A stretch of 64,000 nt of DNA from the NCBI GenBank assembly GCA_036266835.1, contig DATAXD010000070.1, forward strand, positions 1-64,000, in the 5' to 3' direction. This DNA comes from Galbitalea sp036266835 (lineage in GTDB: Bacteria; Actinomycetota; Actinomycetes; Actinomycetales; Microbacteriaceae). Shown one piece after another: positions 34,519 to 43,109 of the stretch. The notes under the pieces are model-generated. The model saw only the letters and a list, made by a program, of their open reading frames with translations, searched no databases and was not told the origin of the DNA. Within the stretch, counting starts at the first letter, position 1, and each line of letters starts with the position of its first letter. Position numbers and translations under genes: made by a program.

Positions 34519-35526
34519 GTGAAGGTCACGGTTCTGAGCGGCGGGGTCGGCGGCGCACGGTTCTTGCGGGGACTTCGCGAGCACCTGCGAAATGTGGATC
34601 CGGATGGCGCGGGCGGGTCGAATTCCGCTATCACGGCTGTGGTGAACACCGGCGACGACATGTGGCTGAGCGCGCTGCGGATCGCCCCGGATCTCGACTC
34701 GATCATGTACACCCTCGCTGGCGAGAACGACGAAACCCGCGGGTGGGGACGCGTCGGCGAAAGCGAGCGAGTCAGTGACGAGCTGCTCGCGTACGGCGTC
34801 GGCTGGCCGTGGTTCACACTCGGGGATCTCGATATCGGAACCCATCTGGCACGCACCTCGATGCTGCGCGATGGCCTGAGCCTCGCCGAAGCAACCGATC
34901 GCATCGCCTCCCGCTGGCCGATCGGAATTCGACTTCTGCCGGCAACGAACGACGAGGTCGAGACCCTGGTTGAGACCGAGGACGGCACGCGGATGCACTT
35001 CCAGGAGTGGTGGACCCGGCACCGGGCATCCGTTCCCGTTCGTGCTTTCGTTCAGCAGAACGTCGCGACGGCGACTCCCGCGCCGGGGGTTCTCGAGGCG
35101 ATCGCAGCCTCCGACGTGGTGGTGTTTGCTCCGTCCAATCCGGTGGTGTCGATCGGCACGATTCTCGGCATCCCGGGAATTCGCGATGCCGTCGCCCGCA
35201 CGGATGCCGCGGTCGTCGGCATCTCGCCGATCATCGGCGGTGCCGTCGTGCGGGGGATGGCGGATGCGTGCCTCACGGCGATCGGTGTCGATACTTCGGC
35301 AGCCGCCGTCGCGCTCCACTATGGGTCGCGGACTCCCGTCGGATCCGAGGGCGCCGGACTCCTTGACGCCTGGCTGATTGGCGAGGAGGACGCGGAGCTC
35401 GCACCGGCGGTCAACGCCGCCGGCATCCGGGCGTCCGTCGTCCCGCTGTGGATGCGCGACCTGCCAACCAGCACTGCGCTGGCCGCCGCCACAATCGCTG
35501 CCGCTCGCCCCAATCCTCTCTCCTAA
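34519..35526 (+). CDS. fbiA: 2-phospho-L-lactate (or phosphoenolpyruvate) transferase CofD/FbiA
   Basis: Transfers the phospholactyl/phosphoenolpyruvyl group from the guanylylated donor to Fo, forming (dehydro)F420-0. 335 residues: VTVLSGGVGGARFLRG at the N-terminus, VNTGDDMWLSALRIAPD (about 42-58), TSMLRDGLSLAEATD, VVFAPSNPVVSIGTILGI. Start GTG at 34519. 187 bp before fbiC in the same direction, with a palindromic element covering its stop codon. Together with fbiC, cofC and cofE it makes the window's F420 set. Confidence 0.96.
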   Translation: MKVTVLSGGVGGARFLRGLREHLRNVDPDGAGGSNSAITAVVNTGDDMWLSALRIAPDLDSIMYTLAGENDETRGWGRVGESERVSDELLAYGVGWPWFTLGDLDIGTHLARTSMLRDGLSLAEATDRIASRWPIGIRLLPATNDEVETLVETEDGTRMHFQEWWTRHRASVPVRAFVQQNVATATPAPGVLEAIAASDVVVFAPSNPVVSIGTILGIPGIRDAVARTDAAVVGISPIIGGAVVRGMADACLTAIGVDTSAAAVALHYGSRTPVGSEGAGLLDAWLIGEEDAELAPAVNAAGIRASVVPLWMRDLPTSTALAAATIAAARPNPLS

Positions 35527-35642
35527 TTCAGGAGTCGGGCCTCTCTTTTCAGGAGGCTGTGTGGCCAGTGTCGGCTGGTGAGGCGGATGTGACGCCAAGT
35601 CGCTGGCCCAGTCACACCACCTCCTGAAAAAGGAGAGGGGCT
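35516..35642. repeat. AGGAG-type palindromic element, copy 2
   Basis: Shares TAATTCAGGAG (35524-35534) and the right end CTCCTGAAAAAGGAG plus AGGGGCT (35621-35642) with copy 1 at 20328-20463. Internal arms CCTCTCTTTTCAGGAGG and CCTCCTGAAAAAGGAGAGG pair around GTGTGGCCA and TGGCCCAGTCACAC, giving a long stem. The left end forms the TAA stop of fbiA. It lies between fbiA and fbiC and might attenuate read-through. Confidence 0.65.
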
Positions 35643-35712
35643 TAGACTGAAAGTCTCATCTGGTTGTGCACCTGGCTTTGGGTGAATCGAGTCTCACTCT
35701 GAAAGCTTCGCA

Positions 35713-38352
35713 ATGACCGTCGATACCACCGCCGGGTTCGTGCCCACCGCATCTGCCATCTCACGAGCGCTCAAGCGCGCCGAAAACGGTGTCACCATCG
35801 ATGCCCTCGAGGCCGAGACCTTGCTGCACGCGCGCGGCGCCGACCTTGATCGGCTACTGCTCGCCGCCGGTCGCATGCGCGACTCGGGTCTCGAAAAGGC
35901 TGGACGCCCCGGCGTCATCACATACTCGCGCAAGGTCTTCATTCCGGTTACCCACCTCTGCCAGGACCGCTGCCACTACTGCGCCTTTGTCAAGTCACCG
36001 GCCCAGCTGAAGCGGGCGGGCAAAGACATGTTCATGTCGCCCGACGAGATCCTCGAGGTCGCCAAGCAGGGAGCGGCGCTCGGCTGTAAGGAAGCTCTGT
36101 TCACCCTGGGAGATCGGCCGGAAGCGCGGTGGCCCGAGGCCCGCGAGTGGCTGGATGCCAATGGCTACGACTCGACTCTCAGCTACCTTCGCGCGATGGC
36201 GATCCGCATCATGGAGGAGACCGGGCTTCTGGTCCACCTGAATCCCGGGGTCATGACCTGGGAAGAAATCCAGCGGCTGAAGCCGGTTTCGCCGTCCATG
36301 GGCATGATGCTCGAGACGACGTCGACACGGTTGTTCCTCGAGAAGGGCGAGGCGCACTTTGGTTCGCCGGATAAGGATCCCGCAGTTCGCCTTCGCGTCA
36401 TCGAGGATGCCGGACGCTCAAACGTGCCATTCACGACCGGACTTCTCCTCGGCATCGGCGAGACCTACGCCGAGCGCGTCGACGGCCTGTTCGCGATTCG
36501 CGCCGCGTCCCGACGCCACGGACACATCCAGGAAGTGATCATCCAGAACTTCCGGTCGAAGCTGTCCACCGCGATGATGCGCAAGCTCGACCTGCCGCTC
36601 GAGGAGTACATCGCGGCGGTGGCGGTCTCCCGAATCGTGCTTGGCCCGGGAGCCCGGCTGCAGGCTCCCCCGAATCTGACCGATCCTGCTGAACTGGAGC
36701 TCCTCGTCCGCGCCGGAATCGACGATTGGGGCGGAGTCTCGCCGCTGACTCCCGACCACGTGAACCCGGAGCGGCCCTGGCCCGAGATCGACGAGCTGTC
36801 CCGGCTTACCGCCGCCGCTGGGTACCAGCTGCACGAGCGGCTGACGGTGCATCCGCATTACGTGCGAGCCGAGGAGCCGTGGCTCGACCCGCGACTGGTT
36901 CCGCACGTTCGCGCCCTTGCGACGCCCGACGGCCTCGCGGTCGAGGGTCGGATTCCGGTCGGGCAGCCGTGGCAGGAACCGGATCCCGAGTGGCTCGGAT
37001 CCGGCCGGGTCAACCTGCACACCGAGATCGACACCGAGGGACGAACCGGTGACCGCCGCAGCGACTTCGAGGACGTCTACGGCGACTGGTCCGAGCTTCG
37101 GGAAGCGGTTTCGGCCTCGTTCCAGGGGCCGTCGCGGCGGGTCGAAGGCCACTCCGGCGACCCGGCCGTGCGCGCAGCGCTGCTCCGCGCCGAGACCGAT
37201 CCCGCTGGACTCACGGACGCCGAATACCTCGCGCTGCTGAACGCCGAGGGACGCGACCTTGATGCTCTGGCCGGCCTGGCCGACCGCGTTCGCCACGACA
37301 CCGTCGGCGACCGCATCGGCTACGTCGTCAACCGCAACATCAACTTCACCAACGTCTGCTACACGGGATGCAGGTTCTGCGCGTTCGCGCAGCGGCGGAC
37401 GGATGCCGACGCCTTCACCCTGTCGATGCAGCAGGTCGGGGATCGCGTCGACGAGGCCTGGGCGATCGGCGCGACCGAGATCTGCATGCAGGGCGGCATC
37501 CATCCCGATCTTCCGGGGACCGCATACTTCGATCTCGCTCGCGAGGTGAAGTCGCGGCAGCCCGGAATTCACCTGCACGCCTTTAGTCCGATGGAGATCG
37601 TGAACGGGTCGGCACGTACCGGGCTCAGCTACCACGACTTTCTGCTGGAGGCTCAGGCCGCCGGTCTCGACACGATTCCCGGCACCGCCGCCGAGATTCT
37701 CGACGACGAGGTGCGGTGGATTCTCACGAAGGGCAAGCTGCCAGCGTCGGCGTGGATCGACATCGTGACCACCGCGCACCGGCTCGGCATCCGCTCGTCG
37801 TCGACCATGATGTACGGGCACGTCGATAACCCCGGCCACTGGGTCGGGCACCTGCGAACACTGTCGCGGATCCAGGATGAGACGGGCGGCTTCACCGAGT
37901 TCGTGCTCCTGCCGTTCATCCACACCAACTCGCCCGTCTACCTCGCGGGAGTTGCTCGACCGGGGCCAACGCCGCAGGAGAACCGGGCCGTCCACGCCGT
38001 CGCGCGACTCATGCTCCACGGCCGGATCGACCACATCCAGACCTCCTGGGTCAAACTCGGCACAGCGGGGACCCAGCTCATGCTCCAGGGCGGAGCGGAT
38101 GACGTCGGCGGCACCCTCATGGAAGAGACGATCAGTCGGATGGCCGGTGCCGACAACGGTTCGGAAAAGACCGTGGACGAGTTGGAGACGCTCGCGTCGG
38201 ACATCGACCGCGAGGCATACCAGCGAACGACGACCTACGGGGTGCCGACCGCCGAGCGGGCTGCGGTCGCCCGGGCGCACGCGTCAACCGGTTATGCATC
38301 GACGGGTAAGTCGCTCAAGTTGCTGCCCCTGCAGGTTGCCTCGGGACACTGA
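35713..38352 (+). CDS. fbiC: 7,8-didemethyl-8-hydroxy-5-deazariboflavin (Fo) synthase FbiC, CofG-CofH fusion
   Basis: 879-residue bifunctional radical-SAM enzyme making Fo from tyrosine and 5-amino-6-ribitylamino-uracil. CofG half: cluster cysteines C83, C87, C90 in CQDRCHYCAF. CofH half: C549, C553, C556 in CYTGCRFCAF. The inter-domain region near residue 450 reads RRSDFEDVYGDWSEL. Length matches mycobacterial FbiC. Start ATG at 35713 with no strong ribosome-binding site. Fusion of the two halves is the normal actinobacterial form. Confidence 0.97.
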   Translation: MTVDTTAGFVPTASAISRALKRAENGVTIDALEAETLLHARGADLDRLLLAAGRMRDSGLEKAGRPGVITYSRKVFIPVTHLCQDRCHYCAFVKSPAQLKRAGKDMFMSPDEILEVAKQGAALGCKEALFTLGDRPEARWPEAREWLDANGYDSTLSYLRAMAIRIMEETGLLVHLNPGVMTWEEIQRLKPVSPSMGMMLETTSTRLFLEKGEAHFGSPDKDPAVRLRVIEDAGRSNVPFTTGLLLGIGETYAERVDGLFAIRAASRRHGHIQEVIIQNFRSKLSTAMMRKLDLPLEEYIAAVAVSRIVLGPGARLQAPPNLTDPAELELLVRAGIDDWGGVSPLTPDHVNPERPWPEIDELSRLTAAAGYQLHERLTVHPHYVRAEEPWLDPRLVPHVRALATPDGLAVEGRIPVGQPWQEPDPEWLGSGRVNLHTEIDTEGRTGDRRSDFEDVYGDWSELREAVSASFQGPSRRVEGHSGDPAVRAALLRAETDPAGLTDAEYLALLNAEGRDLDALAGLADRVRHDTVGDRIGYVVNRNINFTNVCYTGCRFCAFAQRRTDADAFTLSMQQVGDRVDEAWAIGATEICMQGGIHPDLPGTAYFDLAREVKSRQPGIHLHAFSPMEIVNGSARTGLSYHDFLLEAQAAGLDTIPGTAAEILDDEVRWILTKGKLPASAWIDIVTTAHRLGIRSSSTMMYGHVDNPGHWVGHLRTLSRIQDETGGFTEFVLLPFIHTNSPVYLAGVARPGPTPQENRAVHAVARLMLHGRIDHIQTSWVKLGTAGTQLMLQGGADDVGGTLMEETISRMAGADNGSEKTVDELETLASDIDREAYQRTTTYGVPTAERAAVARAHASTGYASTGKSLKLLPLQVASGH

Positions 38353-38441
38353 TCGCGCGATTCGGCGAAGTTGAGTAGTCGCTACATACCTGCGAAATCC
38401 TCGGGGCTGGCAGTATCCTAACTGCCACCTGAGGAGTGCCC

Positions 38442-39272
38442 ATGAAGCGAAATCCTGTTCGCGCCGCGATCATCGCCGCGTCGATTCTTGTTGCCGCAAC
38501 CGCGCTGAGCGGATGCTCGCCAGCCGTGCACACGCCGGCCGGAACCGGTGGCCACGGGTCAGGGGGAACGAATCACTCCCATGGCGCGAGTCCCAGCTCC
38601 ACCCCGATCGCAACGCCCACGCCTACGCCTACGGCCACGGCCACACCATTTCCAGCGAGCCTGGGGCCGCTGCCGGCGAACGCCCTGTTCCGTATCACCG
38701 CTCAGGGAATCCAGCCCAACGGTGCGACCGTCGATCTCGTCCAGACCGTTTTCGCACCCACCACCGGCAACGCGGCGGATACCGCGCTTCTCAACAAGCA
38801 ATGCAACTTCTCGGGCAGTCCGACCTGGCAATCCCTGTTCCCCGGCGGCTCGCTCGTCGTCGACTCCACTCTCACGGCGACGCTCGATCCGACGACACCC
38901 GCGTTCAATACTCACGCATCAATCGGGACGTCCTTCGATTTCACGGCGGACGCGTTTTCCGGCGCATATGAGACCGCCCAGGCACCGTGCGCACCCGGCT
39001 ACATCGGACTGCCGGGAACCATGCACGGAGTTGGCGCCGTGCTGAAGTCGAATCCCGCTCACGGCTACTGGGGTTGGGCCAGCGCCAATGCAACCTACGG
39101 GTTCTTCGGCGATGGCAACGACCCGGGCGATCCAAACGGTGGCAACGGCGACACCATCGTGAAGAACTGCGCGGTGCAAGTTAGCCCTGCCGCCCTGAGC
39201 GCCGCGCCCACCCTGGCGGCCTGGAAAACGCAGCCGTACGTCCAATCGAAGAGCTGCTACTACACGCCCTGA
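38442..39272 (+). CDS. Putative secreted lipoprotein, function unknown
   Basis: 276 residues. GAGGAG 5 nt before the ATG at 38442 fixes the start. Signal peptide with lipobox ALSGC (Cys near residue 25), then a His/Gly/Ser/Thr/Pro-rich low-complexity stalk with TPTPTPTATATP, and a compact C-terminal domain with four cysteines. I do not recognise the domain. A similar short stalk composition occurs in surface lipoproteins that span the wall. The gene ends in a 13-bp convergent overlap with the DUF4279-like gene. No clear link to F420 despite its place among the genes. Confidence 0.75.
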   Translation: MKRNPVRAAIIAASILVAATALSGCSPAVHTPAGTGGHGSGGTNHSHGASPSSTPIATPTPTPTATATPFPASLGPLPANALFRITAQGIQPNGATVDLVQTVFAPTTGNAADTALLNKQCNFSGSPTWQSLFPGGSLVVDSTLTATLDPTTPAFNTHASIGTSFDFTADAFSGAYETAQAPCAPGYIGLPGTMHGVGAVLKSNPAHGYWGWASANATYGFFGDGNDPGDPNGGNGDTIVKNCAVQVSPAALSAAPTLAAWKTQPYVQSKSCYYTP

Positions 39273-39925
39273 GAGTCCCGGTCGGCGAGCTGCTGCTCGA
39301 GCAGTTGCTGGGCGATCAGGCCGTCTACCAGGAGTTGTTCGGCGGCGAGCTGCGACTCACTCTTTTCTGCCGATGTCTCAGCCGCCGGCCCGCCCGCGCC
39401 AGCTATGTCGCCGACCAGTTCGGCTCCTGGTAGCTGCGGATGCTCATTGATGTGGAGGCCGGGACGCGGCGATGTGTCGTCGTGGCTGTACACCGTGCAG
39501 TTGACATCCAGTCCCAGCTCGGCGAGATCGGCGAGAAGGCTCACCGGAAGCACGAAACCGGCCTGCGACCCGCCGGCGGTTCCGTACCAGGTGAGTTCCA
39601 CCGTGTAGTCGACCCGAATCTGCGCTATCGCCGGGCCTCGGCCTAAGAGTCGATCGGCGAGCACCTGCAGGGTACCGAAGCCCTTGGCGTCATCCTCGAC
39701 CATGGCCATTTTCGTGCCGGGATCCGAGTCGACTTCGAGCACCCACATGGAGGTGTCGTAGACCCGACGACGGATCGGCTCGTTGCCGGTGTCGCCCTGG
39801 CGCGGGCGCAGGTCACCCTTCTCCGCGCTCCAGTCGGGCTCCAGCCCGAGCACCTGCGTCACGTAGTACGCCGGGTGATCGGGACTCGAGATGACAAGGG
39901 TTGCCATCCCGTCGATCATGGTCAT
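39260..39925 (-). CDS. DUF4279-like protein
   Basis: 221 residues, cytoplasmic, no signal peptide. The N-terminus ATLVISSPDHPAYYVTQVLG, then LEPDWSAEKGDLRPRQ, YDTSMWVLEVDSD and LLADLAELGLDVNCTVYSHD, resembles the DUF4279 family; the C-terminus is a Gln/Leu/Glu-rich probable helix. Start ATG at 39925 (or 39919). Function unknown. Convergent overlap of 13 bp with the lipoprotein gene. Confidence 0.65.
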   Translation of the reverse strand: MTMIDGMATLVISSPDHPAYYVTQVLGLEPDWSAEKGDLRPRQGDTGNEPIRRRVYDTSMWVLEVDSDPGTKMAMVEDDAKGFGTLQVLADRLLGRGPAIAQIRVDYTVELTWYGTAGGSQAGFVLPVSLLADLAELGLDVNCTVYSHDDTSPRPGLHINEHPQLPGAELVGDIAGAGGPAAETSAEKSESQLAAEQLLVDGLIAQQLLEQQLADRDSQGV

Positions 39926-40001
39926 CCGTTAAGGGTAGAGGCTTGGCGCAGCCCGTCGACCGACTTCGCGGCCGTTGTCCCGAACTGGGGTATTCGCACT
40001 T

Positions 40002-40604
40002 TTAGCCCGAAATGCGTGAGAGTGCGAGGCGCGTGTGGGGCCCCAGGGTGGTGGGCGGGATTGCGGCGAGCTGTTGCTGCGTGTCCACATCCCGTCGGAG
40101 GCCGGAGGTGGCGGCGACCGGGAGTTCTGTGTAGCCCGCGGCGATGTGACCGGCGCGCGAATTCTCGCCAAACGCCGGCGCATGCCCTCCCGCATCGAGG
40201 GCCGTGATCAGAACGGTGCCATCGTCTTCGGCGTCCGGAACGAACGCGAGTGGATGGCGGCTCGCGAATTCCAGGGCGGACGCGAGTTCCCGCGAGCGCA
40301 GCCCAGGAAGATCGCCGAGCATGACCGCGGTCGGCCCCGACCCGGCAGCCGCTATGCCCTGACGGCAGGCGGCAATGAGACCGCCTCCCGCGTCTTCGAC
40401 CACGACGGCGCCAAGCTCCGCAAACGTGCCACCCACTTCGGCCGTGGTAACGACGATGACTCGCCCCACACCAAGCGCTGCCTCGACCGAATCGAGCGCA
40501 ATCGCCATCACCAGCTCCGGGGAGGCACCGAGCCGCGATTTCGCGGCGGGCGTTCCCTTCACCGGGATCACAATCGTCCAGTCGAGGTGGCGGGGTTCAG
40601 CCAC
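40002..40604 (-). CDS. cofC: 2-phospho-L-lactate (PEP) guanylyltransferase CofC/FbiD
   Basis: 200-residue MobA-like nucleotidyltransferase activating phospholactate or phosphoenolpyruvate with GTP for CofD. Motifs: VIPVKGTPAAKSRLG (about 12-26), VVVEDAGGGLIAACRQG, VMLGDLPGLRS, DDGTVLITALDAGG, DVDTQQQLAA near the end. Start GTG at 40604, overlapping the cofE stop by 8 bp. Minus-strand operon FGD-like, cofE, cofC. In M. tuberculosis the homologue (Rv2983) lies near gpsA instead. Confidence 0.93.
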   Translation of the reverse strand: MAEPRHLDWTIVIPVKGTPAAKSRLGASPELVMAIALDSVEAALGVGRVIVVTTAEVGGTFAELGAVVVEDAGGGLIAACRQGIAAAGSGPTAVMLGDLPGLRSRELASALEFASRHPLAFVPDAEDDGTVLITALDAGGHAPAFGENSRAGHIAAGYTELPVAATSGLRRDVDTQQQLAAIPPTTLGPHTRLALSRISG

Positions 40605-41370
40605 TCGACTGACCGGCCTCGAACCCCTGCGCGTACGCTTCTTCGGTGCCGAGGCGGAACATGTCGTTTTCGGATGGGCGGATCAGCACACGCGCGCCCG
40701 CGGCGTTGTCGTCCACCAGGTGTCCGAGTCCGCGCACGACAGCAGCCGGCAGCCCTGCACTCTTTCTCTTGACGAGATCCGCTGCGCCCGCGAGTTCGTC
40801 GCCCACTGCTGGCGCCGTCACATCGAGCACCCGGCCCTGGGCGTCCGTCGTGCCGCGCAGGTCTTCCAGCAGCGTCACTCCGCTGCCGCCGATCACAATA
40901 TCGGTCTGGCCTTCGCGCCACGGTCTGCCGAGAGTGTCCGTGATAATGACGCCGAGCGTCACCTCGAAGCGGTCGTGCAGCGCCGCGCGGATGGCCTCGG
41001 CCGAGGCATCCGGGTCGACCGGCAGCAGCAGAACTGTGCCATCCGGCGTATTCGACGCGTCGACTCCAGCCGCCGCACCGACGATCCCGAGGTGGTTTTC
41101 GACGATCCGCGTTATGCCTCTCGGGAATTCGCGCGTGGCGACGACTCGGACAGTCTCATCCGTGATCGCCTTCTCACGATCCATGGCCTTCACGATTCGG
41201 CCCTCTGCCTTCGAGACGACCTTTGAACTAACCACGACGATGTCGCCGTGATCGGGCCCGCCAGCGCGCTCCATAGCATCGCCAACGATCTCGCCGAGAT
41301 CCATCCCCGGCTCGATCTCCGGGATACCCTCGAGCGCGAAGACGCTGAACCCCAAGGACAGTGGTGGCAT
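40597..41370 (-). CDS. cofE: Coenzyme F420:L-glutamate ligase CofE (no fused nitroreductase domain)
   Basis: 257 residues starting at the ATG at 41370, which overlaps the upstream stop (ATGA); the frame continues upstream but is inside the LLM gene. Motifs: DIVVVSSKVVSKAEGR, ITRIVENHLGIVGAAAGVDASNT, LGVIITDTLGRPWREGQTD, the family GTP/metal core. Mycobacterial FbiB carries an additional C-terminal FMN nitroreductase domain that reduces dehydro-F420-0; that domain is absent here and no stand-alone version is in the window. Confidence 0.94.
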   Translation of the reverse strand: MPPLSLGFSVFALEGIPEIEPGMDLGEIVGDAMERAGGPDHGDIVVVSSKVVSKAEGRIVKAMDREKAITDETVRVVATREFPRGITRIVENHLGIVGAAAGVDASNTPDGTVLLLPVDPDASAEAIRAALHDRFEVTLGVIITDTLGRPWREGQTDIVIGGSGVTLLEDLRGTTDAQGRVLDVTAPAVGDELAGAADLVKRKSAGLPAAVVRGLGHLVDDNAAGARVLIRPSENDMFRLGTEEAYAQGFEAGQSSG

Positions 41371-42371
41371 CAGCGGTGCAGCTTGGGCAGCACCTGGGCG
41401 CTGAAGACGTCGATCCATTCGCGCTGGTTGCGTCCGACGTTGTGCAGGTAGACGCGATCGAATCCGAGGTCCACGAACTTCTGGATGTTCTGAAGGTGGG
41501 TGTCCGGATCTGAGGAGATGATCATCCGTCCCTCGAAGTCTTCCGGACGAACCAGTTTCGCCATCTGCTCGAACTCGAACGGACTGCGGATGTCGCCCTT
41601 CGGAAACTTCATTCCGCCGTTCGGCCACTCGACCATAGCGTTGCGCATGGCCTCCTCATCCGTCTGCGCCCAGCTCAGGTGCAGCTGCAGCACTTTCGGC
41701 ATCTTCGACGGGTCCTTGCCGACCTCACGAGCGCCCTCGTCGAAGCGCGTGAATAGTCCGTCGATCTTCTCCAGCGGCGCACCGACCGTGATGAGCCCGT
41801 CGACGGTTTTACCCGCGCGCTTCGCCGTGACCGGTCCGGCCGTTGCGACGAGGATTTCCGGTGCGACCTTCGGCATCGTCCACAGCCTCGTGGACTCGAG
41901 CTTGAAGAACGGCCCCGAATGCTTGATGTCTTTGCCGGAAATGGACGCCGAGAACAGCTTCTTGATGAGGTCGATCGCTTCGAACATCCGATTGATGCGC
42001 TCGGCGGTCTCCGGCCAATAGTCGCCGGTGATGTGCTCGTTGAGCGCTTCACCCGAGCCGAGACCGAGCCAGTGCCGCCCCGGATACATTGCCGCGAGCG
42101 TTGCAGAAGCCTGCGCGACCATTGCCGGGTGCCAGCGGAAAGTCGGTGCCGTGACTCCGGGCCCGAGGTCGCCCGTTGTGCGCTCACCGAGTGCCGCCAG
42201 GACGTTCCAGACGAAGGCGCTCTGACCCTGCTGAGGAACCCACGGCTGGAAGTGATCGGCAGCCATGACACCGGAAAAGCCCTTGCTCTCGGCGTAGGCG
42301 GAGAGTTCGACGACCTCCGTCGGATGGAACTGCTCGAGCATTGCGGCGTAGCCGACCGTGAGTGAAGCCAT
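41370..42371 (-). CDS. LLM-class F420-dependent oxidoreductase, FGD-like
   Basis: 333-residue relative of F420-dependent glucose-6-phosphate dehydrogenase (TIGR03557-like): N-terminus LTVGYAAMLEQFHPTEVVEL, then ADHFQPWVPQQGQSAFVWN, TPTFRWHPAMVAQASATLA, LGLGSGEALNEHITG and VASAGP-like VATAGPVTAKRAG. These match the F420-binding stretches of mycobacterial FGD. It heads the cofE-cofC operon, so the gene probably both uses and is co-regulated with F420. Whether glucose-6-phosphate is the substrate is uncertain. Start ATG at 42371. Confidence 0.88.
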   Translation of the reverse strand: MASLTVGYAAMLEQFHPTEVVELSAYAESKGFSGVMAADHFQPWVPQQGQSAFVWNVLAALGERTTGDLGPGVTAPTFRWHPAMVAQASATLAAMYPGRHWLGLGSGEALNEHITGDYWPETAERINRMFEAIDLIKKLFSASISGKDIKHSGPFFKLESTRLWTMPKVAPEILVATAGPVTAKRAGKTVDGLITVGAPLEKIDGLFTRFDEGAREVGKDPSKMPKVLQLHLSWAQTDEEAMRNAMVEWPNGGMKFPKGDIRSPFEFEQMAKLVRPEDFEGRMIISSDPDTHLQNIQKFVDLGFDRVYLHNVGRNQREWIDVFSAQVLPKLHR

Positions 42372-42428
42372 ATCCCAATGCTAATGATGTGGTGGGTGCT
42401 GTGAATTCTGGCGACGTAGGCTCGAAGC

Positions 42429-43046
42429 ATGGCGACACAGGTGGAGTTTTGGTTTGATCCCTCGTGCCCGTGGTCGTGGATGACGTCCCGGTGGGTGGAC
42501 GAAGTGGCGAAGTACCGCGACCTCGACGTGACGTGGAGTGTGATGAGCCTCGCGGTGCTGAACGAAGACAAGCTCAAGGATGAGCTTGATCCCTCCGAGG
42601 CCCAAACCTCGTTCTTCCCGCGATCGCTCAGGTACACGCGCCTGGTCGCCGCCGTGAAGGAGCTGCACGGACAGGAGTTCGTCAAGCCGCTCTACGATGC
42701 GCTCGGTACTCGCATTCATCCGGGTGGATCGCGCGACCCCGACACGGTTATCGCCGAGTCCCTTGACGAAGTCGGACTACCCGCCGACCTGATCCAGTAC
42801 AGCCTGACCGACGAATTCGACCCGCAGATGCGTGAATCACACTTCGACGGCATGAACCGCGTCGGACAGGATGTCGGAACACCCGTAATCGCCGTGAACG
42901 GTGTCGCGTTCTTCGGGCCGGTCATCTCTCCGGCGCCACACGGCGAAGAAGCAGTCAGGTTGTGGGATGGCACTGTCGCCGTCGCGAGCTACCCCGGCTT
43001 CTTCGAAATCAAACGCACTCGAACCGTCGACCCGATCTTCGACTGA
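42429..43046 (+). CDS. DsbA-family mycothiol-linked oxidoreductase (Rv2466c-like) with CPWS active site
   Basis: 205 residues. Close to mycobacterial Rv2466c (mycothiol/mycoredoxin-linked reductase): VEFWFDPSCPWSWMTSRWV, VMSLAVLNEDKLKD, GTPVIAVNGVAFFGPVISP, FEIKRTRT. The active-site motif is C13-P-W-S16, whereas Rv2466c has CPWC, so the resolving cysteine is replaced by serine and a monothiol mechanism is implied. Start ATG at 42429, 57 bp from the divergent LLM gene. Its presence fits a mycothiol-producing actinobacterium. Confidence 0.9.
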   Translation: MATQVEFWFDPSCPWSWMTSRWVDEVAKYRDLDVTWSVMSLAVLNEDKLKDELDPSEAQTSFFPRSLRYTRLVAAVKELHGQEFVKPLYDALGTRIHPGGSRDPDTVIAESLDEVGLPADLIQYSLTDEFDPQMRESHFDGMNRVGQDVGTPVIAVNGVAFFGPVISPAPHGEEAVRLWDGTVAVASYPGFFEIKRTRTVDPIFD

Positions 43047-43109
43047 GCAGATCGGGATCGGTTCCCGGGCGCGGGCCTACCTGCGCCGCAGGGGCGCCCG
43101 CGCCGAGAA

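Noticed and set aside
36418..38280. 620-codon minus-strand ORF opposite fbiC
   Set aside because: Antisense shadow of the second half of FbiC; no recognisable motif.
40597..41628. Upstream extension of cofE
   Set aside because: Codons before 41370 are inside the LLM gene and the CofE family begins at the ATG at 41370.
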